Shown here: piece by piece, positions 45,610-58,259 of the stretch
Layout: the number at the start of each line of letters is the position of its first letter
Numbering within the stretch: the first letter of the stretch is position 1
From: Bryum argenteum
Taxonomy: Eukaryota > Streptophyta > Bryopsida > Bryales > Bryaceae
Direction of reading: 5' to 3'
Length of the DNA: 64,000 nt
Assembly: GCA_037043015.1 (NCBI GenBank)
Contig: CM073321.1
Location: 16,117,001 to 16,181,000, forward strand
Program-made: the position numbers and the translations under genes
Notes under the pieces: generated by a model
The model's input: only the letters and a program-made list of their open reading frames with translations
Database searches by the model: none
What the model was told of the DNA's origin: nothing

Positions 45610-47056
45610 TCAAGCATTAGAAAATTCAACTATAGTATCGTGAATGACTTTAATTTGATCCACCGGAATTTTTAAAGTGCACTCCGTTGTATCCTTCTTG
45701 ACCTTTAGCTTCCATGAAGTCATCAATGAAGCTGTATTCTCCCACAAAGGAGGTTGAATATTGTCAACCTTCCAACGCAATCCTTCGTCCGAATCCCATC
45801 CATTATAAATCTCTTGCACATCTTGATCCCTTGATGTAGGCCAAAAGAACTGAATAAGGATGCAATTTGGCTGCTGGGGGTTTGTGTTCGGATTTGACAA
45901 CGCTCACGCAATCCACACCGGTCGCGAGTTACCATCAGCAGGCCGAATAGCAACGAAGTATCCTTCATAAACATCACGAGCTACATAAAAAGATGGTTGA
46001 GGGCGATCTCGGATCTCTCCAACATAGGCCTCATCCTCTCCAAACTCCTCACGAAGTTCGCCATCTTCAGCAAATTGGTCCTCCAAAGTCGCATCTATTC
46101 TGGATAATGGCCAAAATCCGTCCCGAAGAACATTCGATGGTTCAATGGGAACCTCTAGTGCTGCCTTCACAACGCGCCAATAGAATACAAGATGTTCATA
46201 GCGTCTTCTATACTCTCCAGTTCTATCTTCATCAGACATTGCCTCCCAGTACTTGATAAATCCAGAAATGCCCTTGACAATGTCCTCCACACCCCTCATT
46301 GCACGATGCGTCGTAGGGGTTGGATCACCACGTGGCCACAAACAACGACCTTTCGAGTCCTCTCTCCACAACTTAATTCCGGTTGTATCATTTGGCAACC
46401 AATCTTTTGCTGTGCACGAAACCTTGTACTTCATCACGGGACAACCTGTAGAATTAAAAAAAAAACTTGAATTGTTGTGCCTTCGTATGATCAACAAGTG
46501 CTTCCCCTCCATCCCTGATAAACCCATCGATAAATCCTTTAAAATCCGGCACCTCTTCAACAAGGTGGGGATGGCTAGAATAGATTCCACGTCCATGAAA
46601 GATTTCATGAATAACTGAATAGTGGGGAAATTGTCTTTCCTCAATAATATGCTCCACCTCCCAAACATTGCAACACGAGAGTCATGATCGTGTCTTATCT
46701 CATGGTCTCTGAGACTAGCCCCATTATAGAAGACTTTATTGAACGGCCACGCTCTGACAGAATATCTCCACTAATCTGGCACCACTGTGGCATCAAGGGT
46801 CTTTGAGATTCGAACTGCGACTCGGGAGTGCCCAAGTGGACTGTTGCTTCCGAGGACGAGATCGTAAGTGATGTTGTGACATAGGCCCTCCGCTACAAGG
46901 CGACCCTCGTCACTGTAAAGGGTAACGAACTTAGTAGCCCAAAGACCCCGGGAGATACCTTCACAGATTGGAACGTTTTCCGGCTCCACGTGTTGCTCCA
47001 CAACCTCCTCATCAGAGGAGAAATCACCAAGCATTTAAACATCCTGAGCAGCCATG
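45610..47056 (-). pseudogene. Gene C, right copy: DUF7869-like protein lacking its core
   Basis: The ATG is at 47,056. Codon 7 is TAA where the left copy has CAA, and a TAG follows VVPD. The frame jumps directly from the segment equivalent to left 10,393 to that equivalent to left 11,786, a deletion of about 1.4 kb. The junction shares TGCA with both edges. The lost part includes the HDKMDH and QMDN motifs and most of GYTHDDID, so this copy cannot encode the putative DDE core. The C-terminal two-thirds (45,610-46,670) is largely open, with a gap near 45,900. Confidence 0.8.
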
Positions 47057-47115
47057 GTAGAGACCGCAAAATCATCACAAACAATACTTGAGGAACAAAT
47101 GAATATGGGGCGGTT

Positions 47116-47928
47116 CAACTCGAGTCGAGTTGAATACAATAATGACAAAATAAACCCAGTTTTATATATCTGTCCATTCGATATAGAAATAGAAGTAGAA
47201 AAAAATTATTTACACAAAGAAAAGATGAATGAATAGATTCTCTGTCAACTAATATATCTATGAATTCAACTCGGGTCAAGTTGAATGCCTACAGATACTT
47301 GAAGTGAATCTACTTCACGGAAATGTATATCTAAAAATATGTGCTAATTATGACTTAACTCGATTCGAGTTAAACATTGTTGGGATGGTTAGAATATCAC
47401 GTGCCTGAGCCGGACCAACTTGACTCTAGTAAATATTCGAATGCATAAAAATATTATCTTCTCACGGCTAAACAAGAGTAAACTGGATGATGACCAATTC
47501 AACTTGAGTCGAGTTGAATATCACAACCCATAAATATAGCATTTCTTATTCTGTGAATATTATTAATACTTAAAGTTTATATCCCATAATATGTGGTAAT
47601 TCATATTTAACTCGATTTGAGTTAAATATTATTTGGATGATGACGGTATCAGGTGTTCCTGCCGAATATCCACACCGGGATTCAACTAGACTCGAGTTGA
47701 ATATCCGCATCCATAAAGGAATTATCCCCTTATTATATATCTTACTGATACTAGATGATTTCCAATTCAAGTCAAGTCGAGTTGAATATCAACACCTATC
47801 AATATATATCATTCAAATTCTGAAACCATGACTGGTACTTGGATCTTACAATTTAACTCGACTCGAGTTAAAATTGTACAGACATACATACTACGGCAAT
47901 ATAATTTCAACTCGACTCGAGTTGAATT
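47116..47928 (-). repeat. Nine palindromes in the gene C 5' UTR intron (right copy)
   Basis: Centres near 47,126, 47,275, 47,364, 47,508, 47,618, 47,691, 47,776, 47,861 and 47,917. The order and count match the left intron, while the spacers have drifted. The intron runs from the donor CAG|GTGAGC at about 48,065. Confidence 0.8.
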
Positions 47929-48065
47929 TGTTCACTATGGACCAGTTTGCTTAAACATTCACTCGGAAATAATGGCGGAATTTACGGAACTCATAACCAG
48001 CTAACACTCAATAATATACAGTAAGTGTTGAAACATTGAGGAATTCCGAACCACGCTCACCTGCG

Positions 48066-48610
48066 AATTGCAGATTTCGAAAGGAAAACTAAGGCTCGCA
48101 ACTGTAGAAACCACGCACAAAGATTTGTAACTAATACAGAAGTCGAAAAATACATAACGAGCAACTGTCATAACTTGAAACATTATCAAACTAATACATC
48201 ATGAGCCACTTCTACGATACTCAAACCTCTAAATGCGAAACTACATCAGACGCAATCAGCACCAACTCAAACTTCTTCTACACACACACGCAACCTTGAA
48301 CCTACACACCGGACCGAAATATGAAACGAAGCGCACCTCGAGAGCACGGACGAGAGTGAGAGAAAATGAAAGAAAAGATTGAGAGACTGAACTAGCAACC
48401 CCAGTCCGACCTCAACGGCTACATCGTGAGAGTATCCTCGACGCCTGATATCGTGCAAAAAGCCGACACATTTTGTCGCAATATAAATTTGGTCTTGATT
48501 AGGCTTCTAAATAGGATTCCACTTTTTAAAACTGAATTTTGAAAATATTCGGCGGCAAATATGTTCCGGCGGGAAACTGATTTTGGAGGGAAACCCATTC
48601 ATAAATATGG
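48066..48610 (-). promoter_or_regulatory. Gene C 5' UTR exon and promoter (right copy)
   Basis: Conserved with 8,600-9,112, including the E2F-like TTTCCCGCC on the minus strand near 48,570. Confidence 0.5.
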
Positions 48611-50290
48611 AATTTTTATGTTTTACAAACAATTGTGTCTTAAATTTTTCTCCATAAAATTAAACATTTTATACATAACAATAAGTAGTAGAAAAATAAT
48701 ACAAATTTGTATTAATATATTTATTGAATAAAATATAATAATTACAAAATTAGAATAACTAGAGTAATTGAGAACATTCCATTCACAAAACTTTACTTAA
48801 TAACGCAGAATCAATGGAATCAAATATATAGTACACTACTAATAAAAAATACCTTAAAAAACATAGAATACTAAAATAGAATAAAAACAGTACAAATAAA
48901 TGGCCATATGAATAAATATAAATATACATCAATATATACATAACATGTTAAATACATAATATTTTAACTCAATTATATACGAGTACAAATGTATATGAAT
49001 AGATAACTAAGTACATATATATACATAGATACGAGTATAGATGTTAAATACGTAATATCTAAACTCAATTATAATTGATAATAAGATAAATTTGAATACG
49101 TATTGAGCATTTATTGTGCTATCTTAATATAGAACAAGGAAAGCGCAATTATATGCCCATACAAGTTCAAATATGTATATATATGAATAAATAAATAAAT
49201 ATATATATGTATTTATAGATATATACCCGAGTACAAATGAATACTAATATAGAATAAAAACACCATAAATAAAAGTGCATATGAATAAATATAAATATAC
49301 ATATATATATAAATATAAATAGATAGAAGTGTAGAAGTTATATTCACAATATCTTAATTCAATTATAATTGTTTTTGAGATAAATTTGAATACTAATTAC
49401 GTATTTATTGTGCTATCTTAATTTAGAATAAAGAAGCGCAAATACATGCCCATTTGAATACAAATATATGTAAGAATTTAAAAATAAGTACGTATATATA
49501 CATGTATACTAGTAAAGAAGTTAAATTCATAAAATCTTTATTCGATTATATTAATGGTAAGATGAAGTTGAATACTAATTAAGAAACAAGGATCATGTGT
49601 TTTCTGTTCTTAACAACACATTACGTTATAATAATACAATAATAAAATATTATATTAGCTATATTATCAAACATTTTATTGTTATATTCCTAGTATAGAA
49701 GTTATAACAATTGTCCATGATCAACATTTACATATCAATTGACTGTTGATAGTTAAGTTTATATTTCATCGTTATATAGGTTCATATTAACTAAATTGAC
49801 TCTCATTCTATTGATATGTGTGAGGTATGGCCATGGTATGTGTGATGCATGGCCATTGCATACATGATGTTTCTCAAAGATATCTTCTATCTATATATCT
49901 ATGTATATTTATTTTACTCTGATGATCACAAAATTACACATCAATTAGAAAGTGAAGAGTCTTATATCAAATCATTTTTAATCTAAAATGGTTTTTCATG
50001 CATGTCTACTGTAGGGGATAAAAACTAAACATGACAGACTTTTTATTACAAAAGACATGGAACAATGTACTCTAAATTACATGTTTATAACTAACAATTT
50101 AGAGTACTTTAGAGTACTAAATTTAATTACAATTTAGTCAGAAACTTCCATTAAAAACCTACCCATTTACTTAGTCAAAATTTGGAGAGAACTTAGACAT
50201 AATCGTAGTCAAAACTTAGCCAAGAATTATAGAAAAAATTAGTTAATATACTTAAAAAGTAACAAGCTTACAACAAATAATCACTGAAGT
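48611..50290. other. AT-rich intergenic centre of the right copy
   Basis: No gene. It holds unexpanded, diverged versions of the left arm's 249-bp unit (49,080-49,210 and 49,400-49,510, around GTGCTATCTTAAT), and no telomeric block. Confidence 0.5.
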
Positions 50291-50299
50291 AAAAAAGTT

Positions 50300-50405
50300 T
50301 GCCATGTCCATGATTATGTGCATGGGCATGGTCATGTACATGGCCATGTATGTGTGTATGACCATGTGCTTGACCATGCCCATGCACATGATCATGGGCA
50401 TGGAA
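50300..50405. repeat. CATG hexamer array (right copy)
   Basis: Same array as at 5,512-5,622, reversed, upstream of gene A. Confidence 0.7.
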
Positions 50406-52113
50406 TAATTTTCGTGAATGGAGTACCAACGTCCCACTACCGCCGCCATTACGAGGCACTGCCCATTTCCCCCACCCACTGGCCATTCCTCCCCTATCTT
50501 CTGCACGCTGTGCTTTTGCTTTTTCTGCGCGCATGCACTTGCTTCATCTGCTTTTGCTCCCTCTGCGATCCGCGGAGTTCGCGCTGTCCTCTTCTTCTTC
50601 TCTTTTTGCACTGTCGACTCTGTTGTCGTTTTGCGCTGGCTTTTGAGGTTCTAGGGTTTTGTCGTTTAGCGGTGGTGTTGAGCTCGTGTTTACTTTGCCG
50701 CCATTTCGTTTGAGGCGCACTATTGTAGATAGGTTTAGAGTTTTTGGGGTTTGCGCCAAGGAGAAATTTGGGACGGAGCTGCGAAGAGGAGCGGTCGTGG
50801 TGGAAACTCTGACCTGCGAAGAGGAGCGCGGTCATGGCGGTGAAGGTTGTGACGTCTGCTTTTGTGGAGAAGGATTATCGCGGCGGGAGAGGGTGTACCT
50901 CGGCTTAGTGCGGAGTGCGGAAGAGGGTTTACTGCCGCGGAGTGCGGAGTTCAGCAAGTTGCTGGTAAGTTTTAGGTTTTTTATTTTTTAAACTGTTGAA
51001 TATCGACTTGTCGCTCCTGTTCATGAACTCGAGTTGCCGCGTGCAATCCGAATTGAGGCCGGAATTTTGAGGTTTTTGAGGCCGGGTTTTTACCGATAGT
51101 CTGTTTAGCGTCTCGTCCAGGAGCAACAAGTTCTTCAAATTTTCATTCTAAACAAGGAGAGAAGATGTTTTGCTCAGAAATTGTGTCATAGAAATGCATG
51201 TGTACGTAGATCACGAGGGTACGGAGTGCGTACTGGAGCCATGGCAGCAAATGATCGTCTCCTTGATAGTTGTCGATAGCTTCAATCATTGATCTAAGCG
51301 ATTTAGAGAGCATAGATTAGAGCCTCCATTCATTCATTTGAGATAAATGGCGTGGAATCCATTCATTTCATGTATCCCGTTCAACTATCAGAGCTAATTT
51401 GATTGAACCAATGTTTCTGTTTTCTTGAGTTTCTTGGCCTCGAAAGTCGCTAGCTGCTAGCCTCGAGAGTAGGTATCTCCTGGCCTCGAAGGTCGTGTTA
51501 CTCGTTCTTGTTTATATAGTTCCTCCTGTTATCTACTTGCTTGCCTTTGTAGGTTCTCGCCTGCTTCTTGCTCTGCCCCTCGACCGACGTTGTGTATGTA
51601 AATTTCCCGAATGGCGCAACTTTTTGTCGTATTCAGAGATCTAGGCTCGTGTAAGTATTGAGTTAATTCTGTTCTTTAGCCACGAGTTGGTTGAGTGGAC
51701 TTTCTGTCGCCCGATGTTCGTCAGTGATCACGAGCACATTTGATATTGTTTGCTGAATCTGGAGATGATATTCTAGATTTTTGTTTTTCTTAGCATGAGC
51801 AGTTGTAATGGTTTCATGTGGTGAATCAACGACTTTTCCGCATGGATTGTTGATGCTGTTGTACTGGATTTTTTTTTCTTAGCATTATCAGTTGTAAATG
51901 GTCTCATATGTCGTGAAGTGAGGACTTTTCTGCATGCATTGCTGATGCTGTTCTACTGGATTGCACCAAATTTTGTTTTAATGCAATATTTATCAGATTC
52001 GACACTGATAAAATTTGAATGCAATTTCGTTCCTTCAGGATGAGGACAAAGCTTAGCTCTGTTGAATTGTGTGCGGTATCTACATAGGAGAAGGGAAGCA
52101 AATCTATCAGTGG
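50406..52113 (+). other. Gene A first exon, 5' UTR intron and exon 2 (right copy)
   Basis: Exon 1 ends at CTG|GTAAGT (50,964/50,965). Intron 1 ends CCTTCAG (52,038). Exon 2 is 52,039-52,113 and ends CAGTGG|GTGAGT. The left copy's ATG is GTG here. Confidence 0.55.
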
Positions 52114-53451
52114 GTGAGTAAACACTATTTTTTACTCATTCAATCTAAAGTTGTTTTAGCATAATTGTTGGTAGTTCAACTAGACCTTAGTTGAATCTTA
52201 CACACAACAGAGAGAATTCAACTCAACCCGAGTTGAATCTCTAATCCATTAATTTCTTAATACTTAAAGTAGCATTATAAGTAGCAACGTTTAACTCATA
52301 TATTTCCGAATAGGATAAAATTAGGACATATGAACAATTCAACTCGACTCGAGTTGAATTAGAGTAGCGCCGTATGTTAGCAACTCTAATATTAATTCAA
52401 CTCGAGTTGAGTTGAACCGGACTGACTCTGTAAAGTTGTCTGAGCAATTACAAAAGCAAATTAAAATTTAACTCGAATCGAGCTAAAGTGAACTTGCATT
52501 ATAATGATGTCAATTCAGTCGAGTAAGTCTCACATACATATTCAACTCGACTCGAGTTAAATCAGAGTAGCGACATGAGTGACTACCTAAAACAATAATT
52601 CAACTCGAGTCGAGTTGAAACGGGTTAACAAATTAAAGTTGTAAAAGCAGCTTAAAAAGAAACATAACATTTAACTCGACTAGAGTTAAAATGGACAAGC
52701 ATAGTTATAATATTGATCGACTTCACTTATTCTTAGTGGACCAATTCAACTCGAACCGAGTTGAATCAGTTTACCTCCATACGTGACCAACAATAATTAT
52801 AATTCAACTCAAGTCGAGTTGAAACGGACTAACTAGGTAGAGTGGTTTGAGCAGTTTAAAAAGACCAAAAAATTTAACTCGACTCGAGTTAAAGTGAATT
52901 AGCGTCGTTATAATGCTGATCAAAGTCAGTAACTCACTGTAAACATATTCAACTCGATTCGAGTTGAATCAAAATACCGCTTACGTGAGCAACTATAAAA
53001 ACATTTTAACTCGAATGGAGTTGAAAAGGATAGACATTCGTCAGTTGTTCAGGCAGTTCAGAAAGAAGCTTAACATTTAACTCGACTCAAGTTGAATAAC
53101 ATTCCAATAACTATAACCTGACAAAGATCCTAATATAGCCTCCGTATGTCAACAATCGAGTTGAAAGTATCTAAACTTTGTATGTAGAGACACAAAACGC
53201 CGTCAAGGAAACATTCAACTCGAATCGAGTTGAATCCAACTTCCTTGCTAACGATAATCGTAGACTAACAGAGACAGGTAGAATGCTATTTCAACTCGAC
53301 TCGAGTTGAATAAAACTTACTTGGACAGTTGCTAACGATATTCGTAATCTAATAGAAACAGTTAGAATGCTATTTCAACTCAACTCGAGTTGAATACTAA
53401 TCCTTGCAATACGTATGGATAAATACTCATTTGGCCCCTCTGTCTCATCAG
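52114..53451 (+). repeat. Gene A intron 2 (right copy): 203-bp repeat carrying three palindromes per unit
   Basis: Seventeen palindromes start at 52,175, 52,217, 52,338, 52,396, 52,467, 52,541, 52,599, 52,670, 52,745, 52,803, 52,873, 52,948, 53,005, 53,076, 53,214, 53,290 and 53,374, with a half-site near 53,150. From 52,338 the steps repeat as 58, 71, 74-75 bp, a 203-bp period over about four units. Site 3 of each unit (52,467, 52,670, 52,873, 53,076, exactly 203 apart) is always the TTTAAC form. Spacers share fragments such as GCAGTTTAAAAAGA but have drifted more than the palindromes. Confidence 0.88.
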
Positions 53452-55650
53452 GAGAAACCAATCCAAAGGAGAGGCTCTCTGCATTCTTCAAGCCCTATGT
53501 TCCTGAAGGGGAGAGCGAACCCAGATATATTTGGCGACATGTGGGTGCACACAGAGCCTACGGATGTCGAATGGTGGAGTATGCTCCTCACACTGCACAC
53601 GGACAAGTTGGCTGTCGTCACCAAGTACAGGGGGAGCAGAATGCAACCTTCCTGTCAATTTGGAGGAGAACATCATCGATGTCGTCATCCACATCACGCA
53701 CTGTATTTGCGTGACGTGCATCGTGTACGACCACAATCAAGACACGGCTGTAGACCAAGACTACAGGTTCACTTACATGATCGACACAACGAAGATCGAA
53801 TTCGACATTCGGGCTAATGTCAAGAGTATAAGAAATTCTTAGTACGATTCCTTCGCGAAGAATGTCGAGCAACACATTCGCGAGTTTCGATTCACAACCG
53901 AACTCGGTAACCAGCAGCCCCGAAGTATTCTCGCCCCTCGTCTCCGATCACTTGTCACTGCCATGGCAAACTTCAAGGCAAAGCTGCAACGCAAGAAGAT
54001 CCAAATGCAGCCCCTTCGTCTGACGCAGGAAGTAAGCATGCACAGCGGCAGCCACGAGTCAATTCTATATCAGACTTCTGAGACGAGGGGAACAAGGAGG
54101 CGCAAGGCAAATCCGTCCCAAAGACAGCGGCAGCCGACACCAAAGAAGATCAAATCACTCACGACGAAGAAGTCGACCCTGGCCAATCCCATTGAGATTG
54201 AACTGGCGAGCTTAGTGTCGGCCTTGACGGAAGTACCCATCGACAATGTAGAGAAAGTTGTTGATTACAAGGAGTCCATGAATGCCTTCAAGAACTACTG
54301 GGCTCTTTGCCAAGACTCTTATATCTTCGGCTCAGATGTCACTTTCGAGATTCCAATCGAGCATCTCTATACATCCCCCCCCGCGAACCTGAACATCCGG
54401 AACCTCGAGCAGGAAAAAGTCAAGCACACGATGCATTTCCTGATTGAGATGTGCAATAAGGAGAAGAAGAACACCCGAAGAATAAGCTCGTAAAACCCCA
54501 ATCTTGGGAGGAGATAGAGCACGGGGAGTTCTACATGGTCAATAAACAACACTGCGTCAAGGCCTCCAAGCAGTTGCAGAACAGACTCGATGTAGATGCT
54601 AACATCAGGAACTCTTTTAAGACCTGAGAGTGCTTCGTAGTCTGGAATGAAGATAAGTCCATCATTCGGAGAATCTTTGCGTTCTACAACAGGGTCAACC
54701 ACTTCATGAATACAAATCCAACGTGGGCGACAAACATCATTGGGGCGCGGGAGTTGTAGGAGAGCCTCGGTAGACCGGAGAATCCAAAGGAGGCTACTGA
54801 GGTTGGCAGGACCGTCAAACAGAAGGCCTCGAAGGGCAAGAAACCGGCAAAGGACGCATTCAACGTATGTGCAACTCCATTCAACTCGATTCGAGTTGAA
54901 TAGTGTATTACACTACTTACGATGATATTTCGATTCCATTCTTGCTGTAACCGATTTCAACTCGACTCGAGTTAAATATCTAACTCAATATCGTGCTTGG
55001 TTGATACAGGAGTTCATGGAAGCTGTCAGGCTTCGATTTGCTCTCATTGACGTTAAGAGCGCCCAGAAAGCAGTGATAGCAAGCAAGGGGGCCAGAGAAA
55101 AGCTCAACATCCAGAATGAGCTTAAAATCATTTGTGCTCCAAATGATGACGACGAGGTCTGGCTTGAGCTTATCTCAGCCGCATCCCAAGGGGAGCTCAT
55201 CGGCCCCGACACATGAAGGAAGATGAAGGAGTTGGGGAAGTGGAAGCCTGAGCATGGACACATCACCACAGAGTTCTTCAAATGGATCGGCAACACAAGC
55301 TACCCCCAGCTCAAGCGATTAGCCGAGCATATGCTGAACAGACCGAACACGAAACGGCGATACACATACCCCAAAGTCACATTGAAGCAGATGAAGGATG
55401 TGTTTGTAGATTGCTACAGCTCTTACGACTGGCTAAAGCGCTGCAAGAGGAAGACCATCGTGAAGCGCGTGATTCTCAGCATGCGCCCTGACTTGATGTT
55501 GTTCAGCACGAGTGGGGACTTCAGGAATGATAGCTGGAAGAAATTCAAGACTGATTTCAAGATAATGCCAGCTACACTAAACGTTCTGATCACGAATCCG
55601 GGGAAGTCCTTCTTTACGCTGGCAAAATTCCCAAGCAACAAGAACAAGTC
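53452..55650 (+). pseudogene. Gene A, right copy: decayed ParB/methyltransferase-like gene
   Basis: Exon 3 is 53,452-54,864 and exon 4 starts at 55,010, with the same splice sites as the left copy. Damage includes the lost ATG, frame slips in the first 200 bp of exon 3, TAG at about 53,840, a deletion-linked stop near 54,491, a stop at about 54,627 and TGA at 55,214. Exon 4 keeps DLMLFSTSGDF and then NVLITNPGKSFFTLAKF, without the duplication found in the left copy, so it is the better guide to the motif IV-like region. The ParB-like NGQH is NKQH here (about 54,540). The gene ends in gypsy sequence. Confidence 0.75.
54865..55009 (+). repeat. Gene A intron 3 (right copy) with two palindromes
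   Basis: GTATGT to TTGATACAG, with palindromes at 54,880-54,900 and 54,956-54,976, as in the left copy. Confidence 0.8.
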
Positions 55651-55659
55651 CATAGAGCA

Positions 55660-57900
55660 ACTCTCACCGTATGCAGCAGAGTTGTTCAGAGAAGTTACTT
55701 GAAGAAGTTTTTTCGTGTCTATATCGATGATGGAATCGTATGCGGCCGTATGCAGGACCATGTCGACCAGTTACGACAGATCTTCCAGGCCTCCCGAGAA
55801 AACTGAGTAAGTTTCAATGCAGAGAAATGCGTGTTCCTATTTTTCCCCGGAGTCATCTTGGGATATATTGTTTGTGAGTATGGGAAGCTCCCAAATCCAT
55901 CCAAGATCCAAGATTTCCTTGACATGACCCCACCCACGGATCAAAAGGGTGTCCAAAGGCTGCTAGGCATTACGCAATTCTATAAGATCTACATCGACAA
56001 GCTAGCACATCTCAGTGCCCCGATAACCGCTCTAAATCACACAAGGTACCCCAACCAAAGGAATTAGACATCGGCCATGCAAACCACCCTGGACAAAATC
56101 AAACATGCTTATTTGGAAGCCTCAATATTACTCGCCCCAAACTGGACCAAGTCATTCCACGTCCACACGGATGCCTCCAAGATTGCCGTGGGAGTCATGT
56201 TAGCACAGAACGTCAACAGCAAGCATGATCAATCGGTGGCTTACGCTAGCAGATTGTTGAACGAAGCAGAAGGCAACTACTCAACAATGAAAAGGGAAGC
56301 ACTAGCCATGGTCTACGCAGTCACGAAATCTCGGCATTACCTGCTAGGAAACAAGTTTCGTTTCATGGTTGACCACCATAGCTTATCTTACTTGGTAAAC
56401 CAACCATTGATCACCGGACATGTAGCTCAGTGGATCATGATTCTCATGGAATATGACTTCGATGTAGTCTTTGTACGAGAAAAGCGGCACATAGTGGCAG
56501 ATTACTTATCCAAGGACCCCAATACCATCAAGGAGGGCATAGAGAATTTCTTTAACGTACCATATATCCAAGCTGCCTCGCTAGACGCCAACCATGCTAC
56601 CACGGAAACTCAAAACGATTAGAGACAAGATACCATGGCATACTTATTTCAGGGCATCATCCCAAAAGGACTAAGGGGCACACAGAAAATTAGTTTCATG
56701 CGAACCACATTGCCATCGACCGTGGTTGACGGGAGATTGTATCGCAAAGGGCTTGATTTTGAAATCTGACTCTCTGTACCTACAGAGGAGCAACAACAGA
56801 TCATCTCTAGCCTCCATGCTGGCTTGCAGGCAAACAACAGGGACTCCATACTACTGTTAAAGAGATACTTGCTGCCAAATATTGGTGGCCAACGGTAGAT
56901 AAGGATGTATTCGCATATATCAAAAATTGCCACCCTTGCCAAGTTGCCACCACCAATTTCCAACATCAAGGAAAGGTACCACTCAAACCCATAGCTCCAT
57001 TGGGACCATTTCAGCCGTGGGGACAAGATTTCGTGTGTCCAATCAAACCAGCAACCGAAGAAGGATACAAATACATCCTTGTTGCCACGGATTACACCAC
57101 CAAGTGGGTAGAGGCAAAGCCATTACGCAACAACACCGCCATGGTAACAGCCACATTCCTCTACGAGAACATTATTACTCGTTTTGGATGTCCCTTGGAA
57201 ATTGTCTCAGATCAAGGCACGCATTTTGTCAATGCAGTCATTCAGGACCTTATGGATAACCACCTCATCAAGCATAGAACAAGCACGGTATATTATCCCC
57301 AAGGAAACGGCCAGGCGGAATCCACAAACAAAACCATCCTTACAATGTTACGCAAGTTTGTAATCGCTAACCAAGTGGACTGAGATGACTGCTTCCCTAC
57401 AACATTGTGGGCCTACAGGGTGGCCACAAAAGCAACCACCCATTTTAGCCCTTTGAAGTTAGTTCATGGGACCCAGCCCCTGTTGTCAACGGAATACATT
57501 GTTCCCACATTCAAATCCATGCAGCCATGGGAGTACCAACCTCATCGCGTCTAAGCAGCCCGCGTGGAAGATATTCACAAGCTTAAGGAATTCCAAGGAG
57601 ACTCAAAGATGAACATCTTACAGAGACAAGAGCTCAGTGCAAAATATTTCCAAGGCTCTAAACCCCCTCGAATATTCCAGAAATGCGTTCAAGTGCTGTG
57701 GTGTTGAAGACATCCAAAAATCCAAAAATCCAAATTGGGATTGATTTGGCATGGACCATACAAGGTGCAACTAGCTTTGCCGAACAACACAGTTCTCTTG
57801 GTAAATAACGATAACTACGATGCACAGGCGACCATCGTCAACACGGCAAAACTCAAGCAGTATCATACGAATACTCCCTACCAATATACAATAGTAAGCT
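55660..57900 (+). pseudogene. Ty3/gypsy pol remnant (RT end, RNase H, integrase)
   Basis: Starts abruptly inside reverse transcriptase with FFRVYIDDGIV (YIDD active site, about 55,707). It continues with the thumb region (EYGKLPNPSKIQDFL) and RNase H at 56,140-56,400 (HTDASKIAVG, NYSTMKREALAMVYAV). A zinc-binding integrase region follows at about 56,800-56,945 (H...CHPCQ), then the integrase core at 57,000-57,383 ([29 protein letters not shown]). Integrase C-terminal sequence (GPYKVQLALPNNTVLLV) reaches about 57,900. Several stops and slips are present. Gag, protease and the first part of RT are missing, and no LTR was found. It directly replaces the 3' part of gene A. Confidence 0.85.
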
Positions 57901-58250
57901 AAGGACAGCTGCAAAACCTTCTGTCCACGAAGGTGCAGAAACCGCCAGCCTCACCAGACATCACAAACTCTACGGATGCCATGGAAACCAGCCTACCACT
58001 GGTATATCTAAGTCACATCCGAGTAGCCCACGACATCGGCCGAAACAAGGGGTACAACTATCATCACCACGGAAGTTCGATCATCATGGGTGATGAGGAG
58101 AACTCCATTGAGTTTGAATACACGCTAGCCATGATAGGCACTCAAATACCTATCACAGCCGCCCAAATAAACTCCAGCCAGTCCTCTCTGTCACTCCGCC
58201 GACTTTTAACTCCAGAGCTGCGAATACCAAGGCGTACTTACATGTATCAC
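57901..58250 (+). other. Sequence 3' of gypsy pol
   Basis: Open in one frame from 57,933, but without recognisable motifs. Confidence 0.3.
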
Positions 58251-58259
58251 CACGGCCTC

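Larger units (their letters stand above)
44757..55650 (-). repeat. Right arm: copy 2 of the palindrome element, inverted
   Basis: Matches 1-13,697 in reverse order and orientation: tRNA-like segment, gene C (minus), nine palindromes, UTR, AT-rich centre, CATG array, gene A (plus). Compared with the left copy it lacks the telomeric block, the 249-bp satellite expansion and the middle of gene C. At its gene A end it is replaced by gypsy sequence at about 55,600-55,690. Confidence 0.8.

Noticed and set aside
52175..53395. Regularly spaced palindromes as a CRISPR array
   Set aside because: Spacers are related to each other with a 203-bp period, steps are uneven (58/71/75), the repeats are only 21 bp and symmetric, and the setting is a eukaryotic intron.
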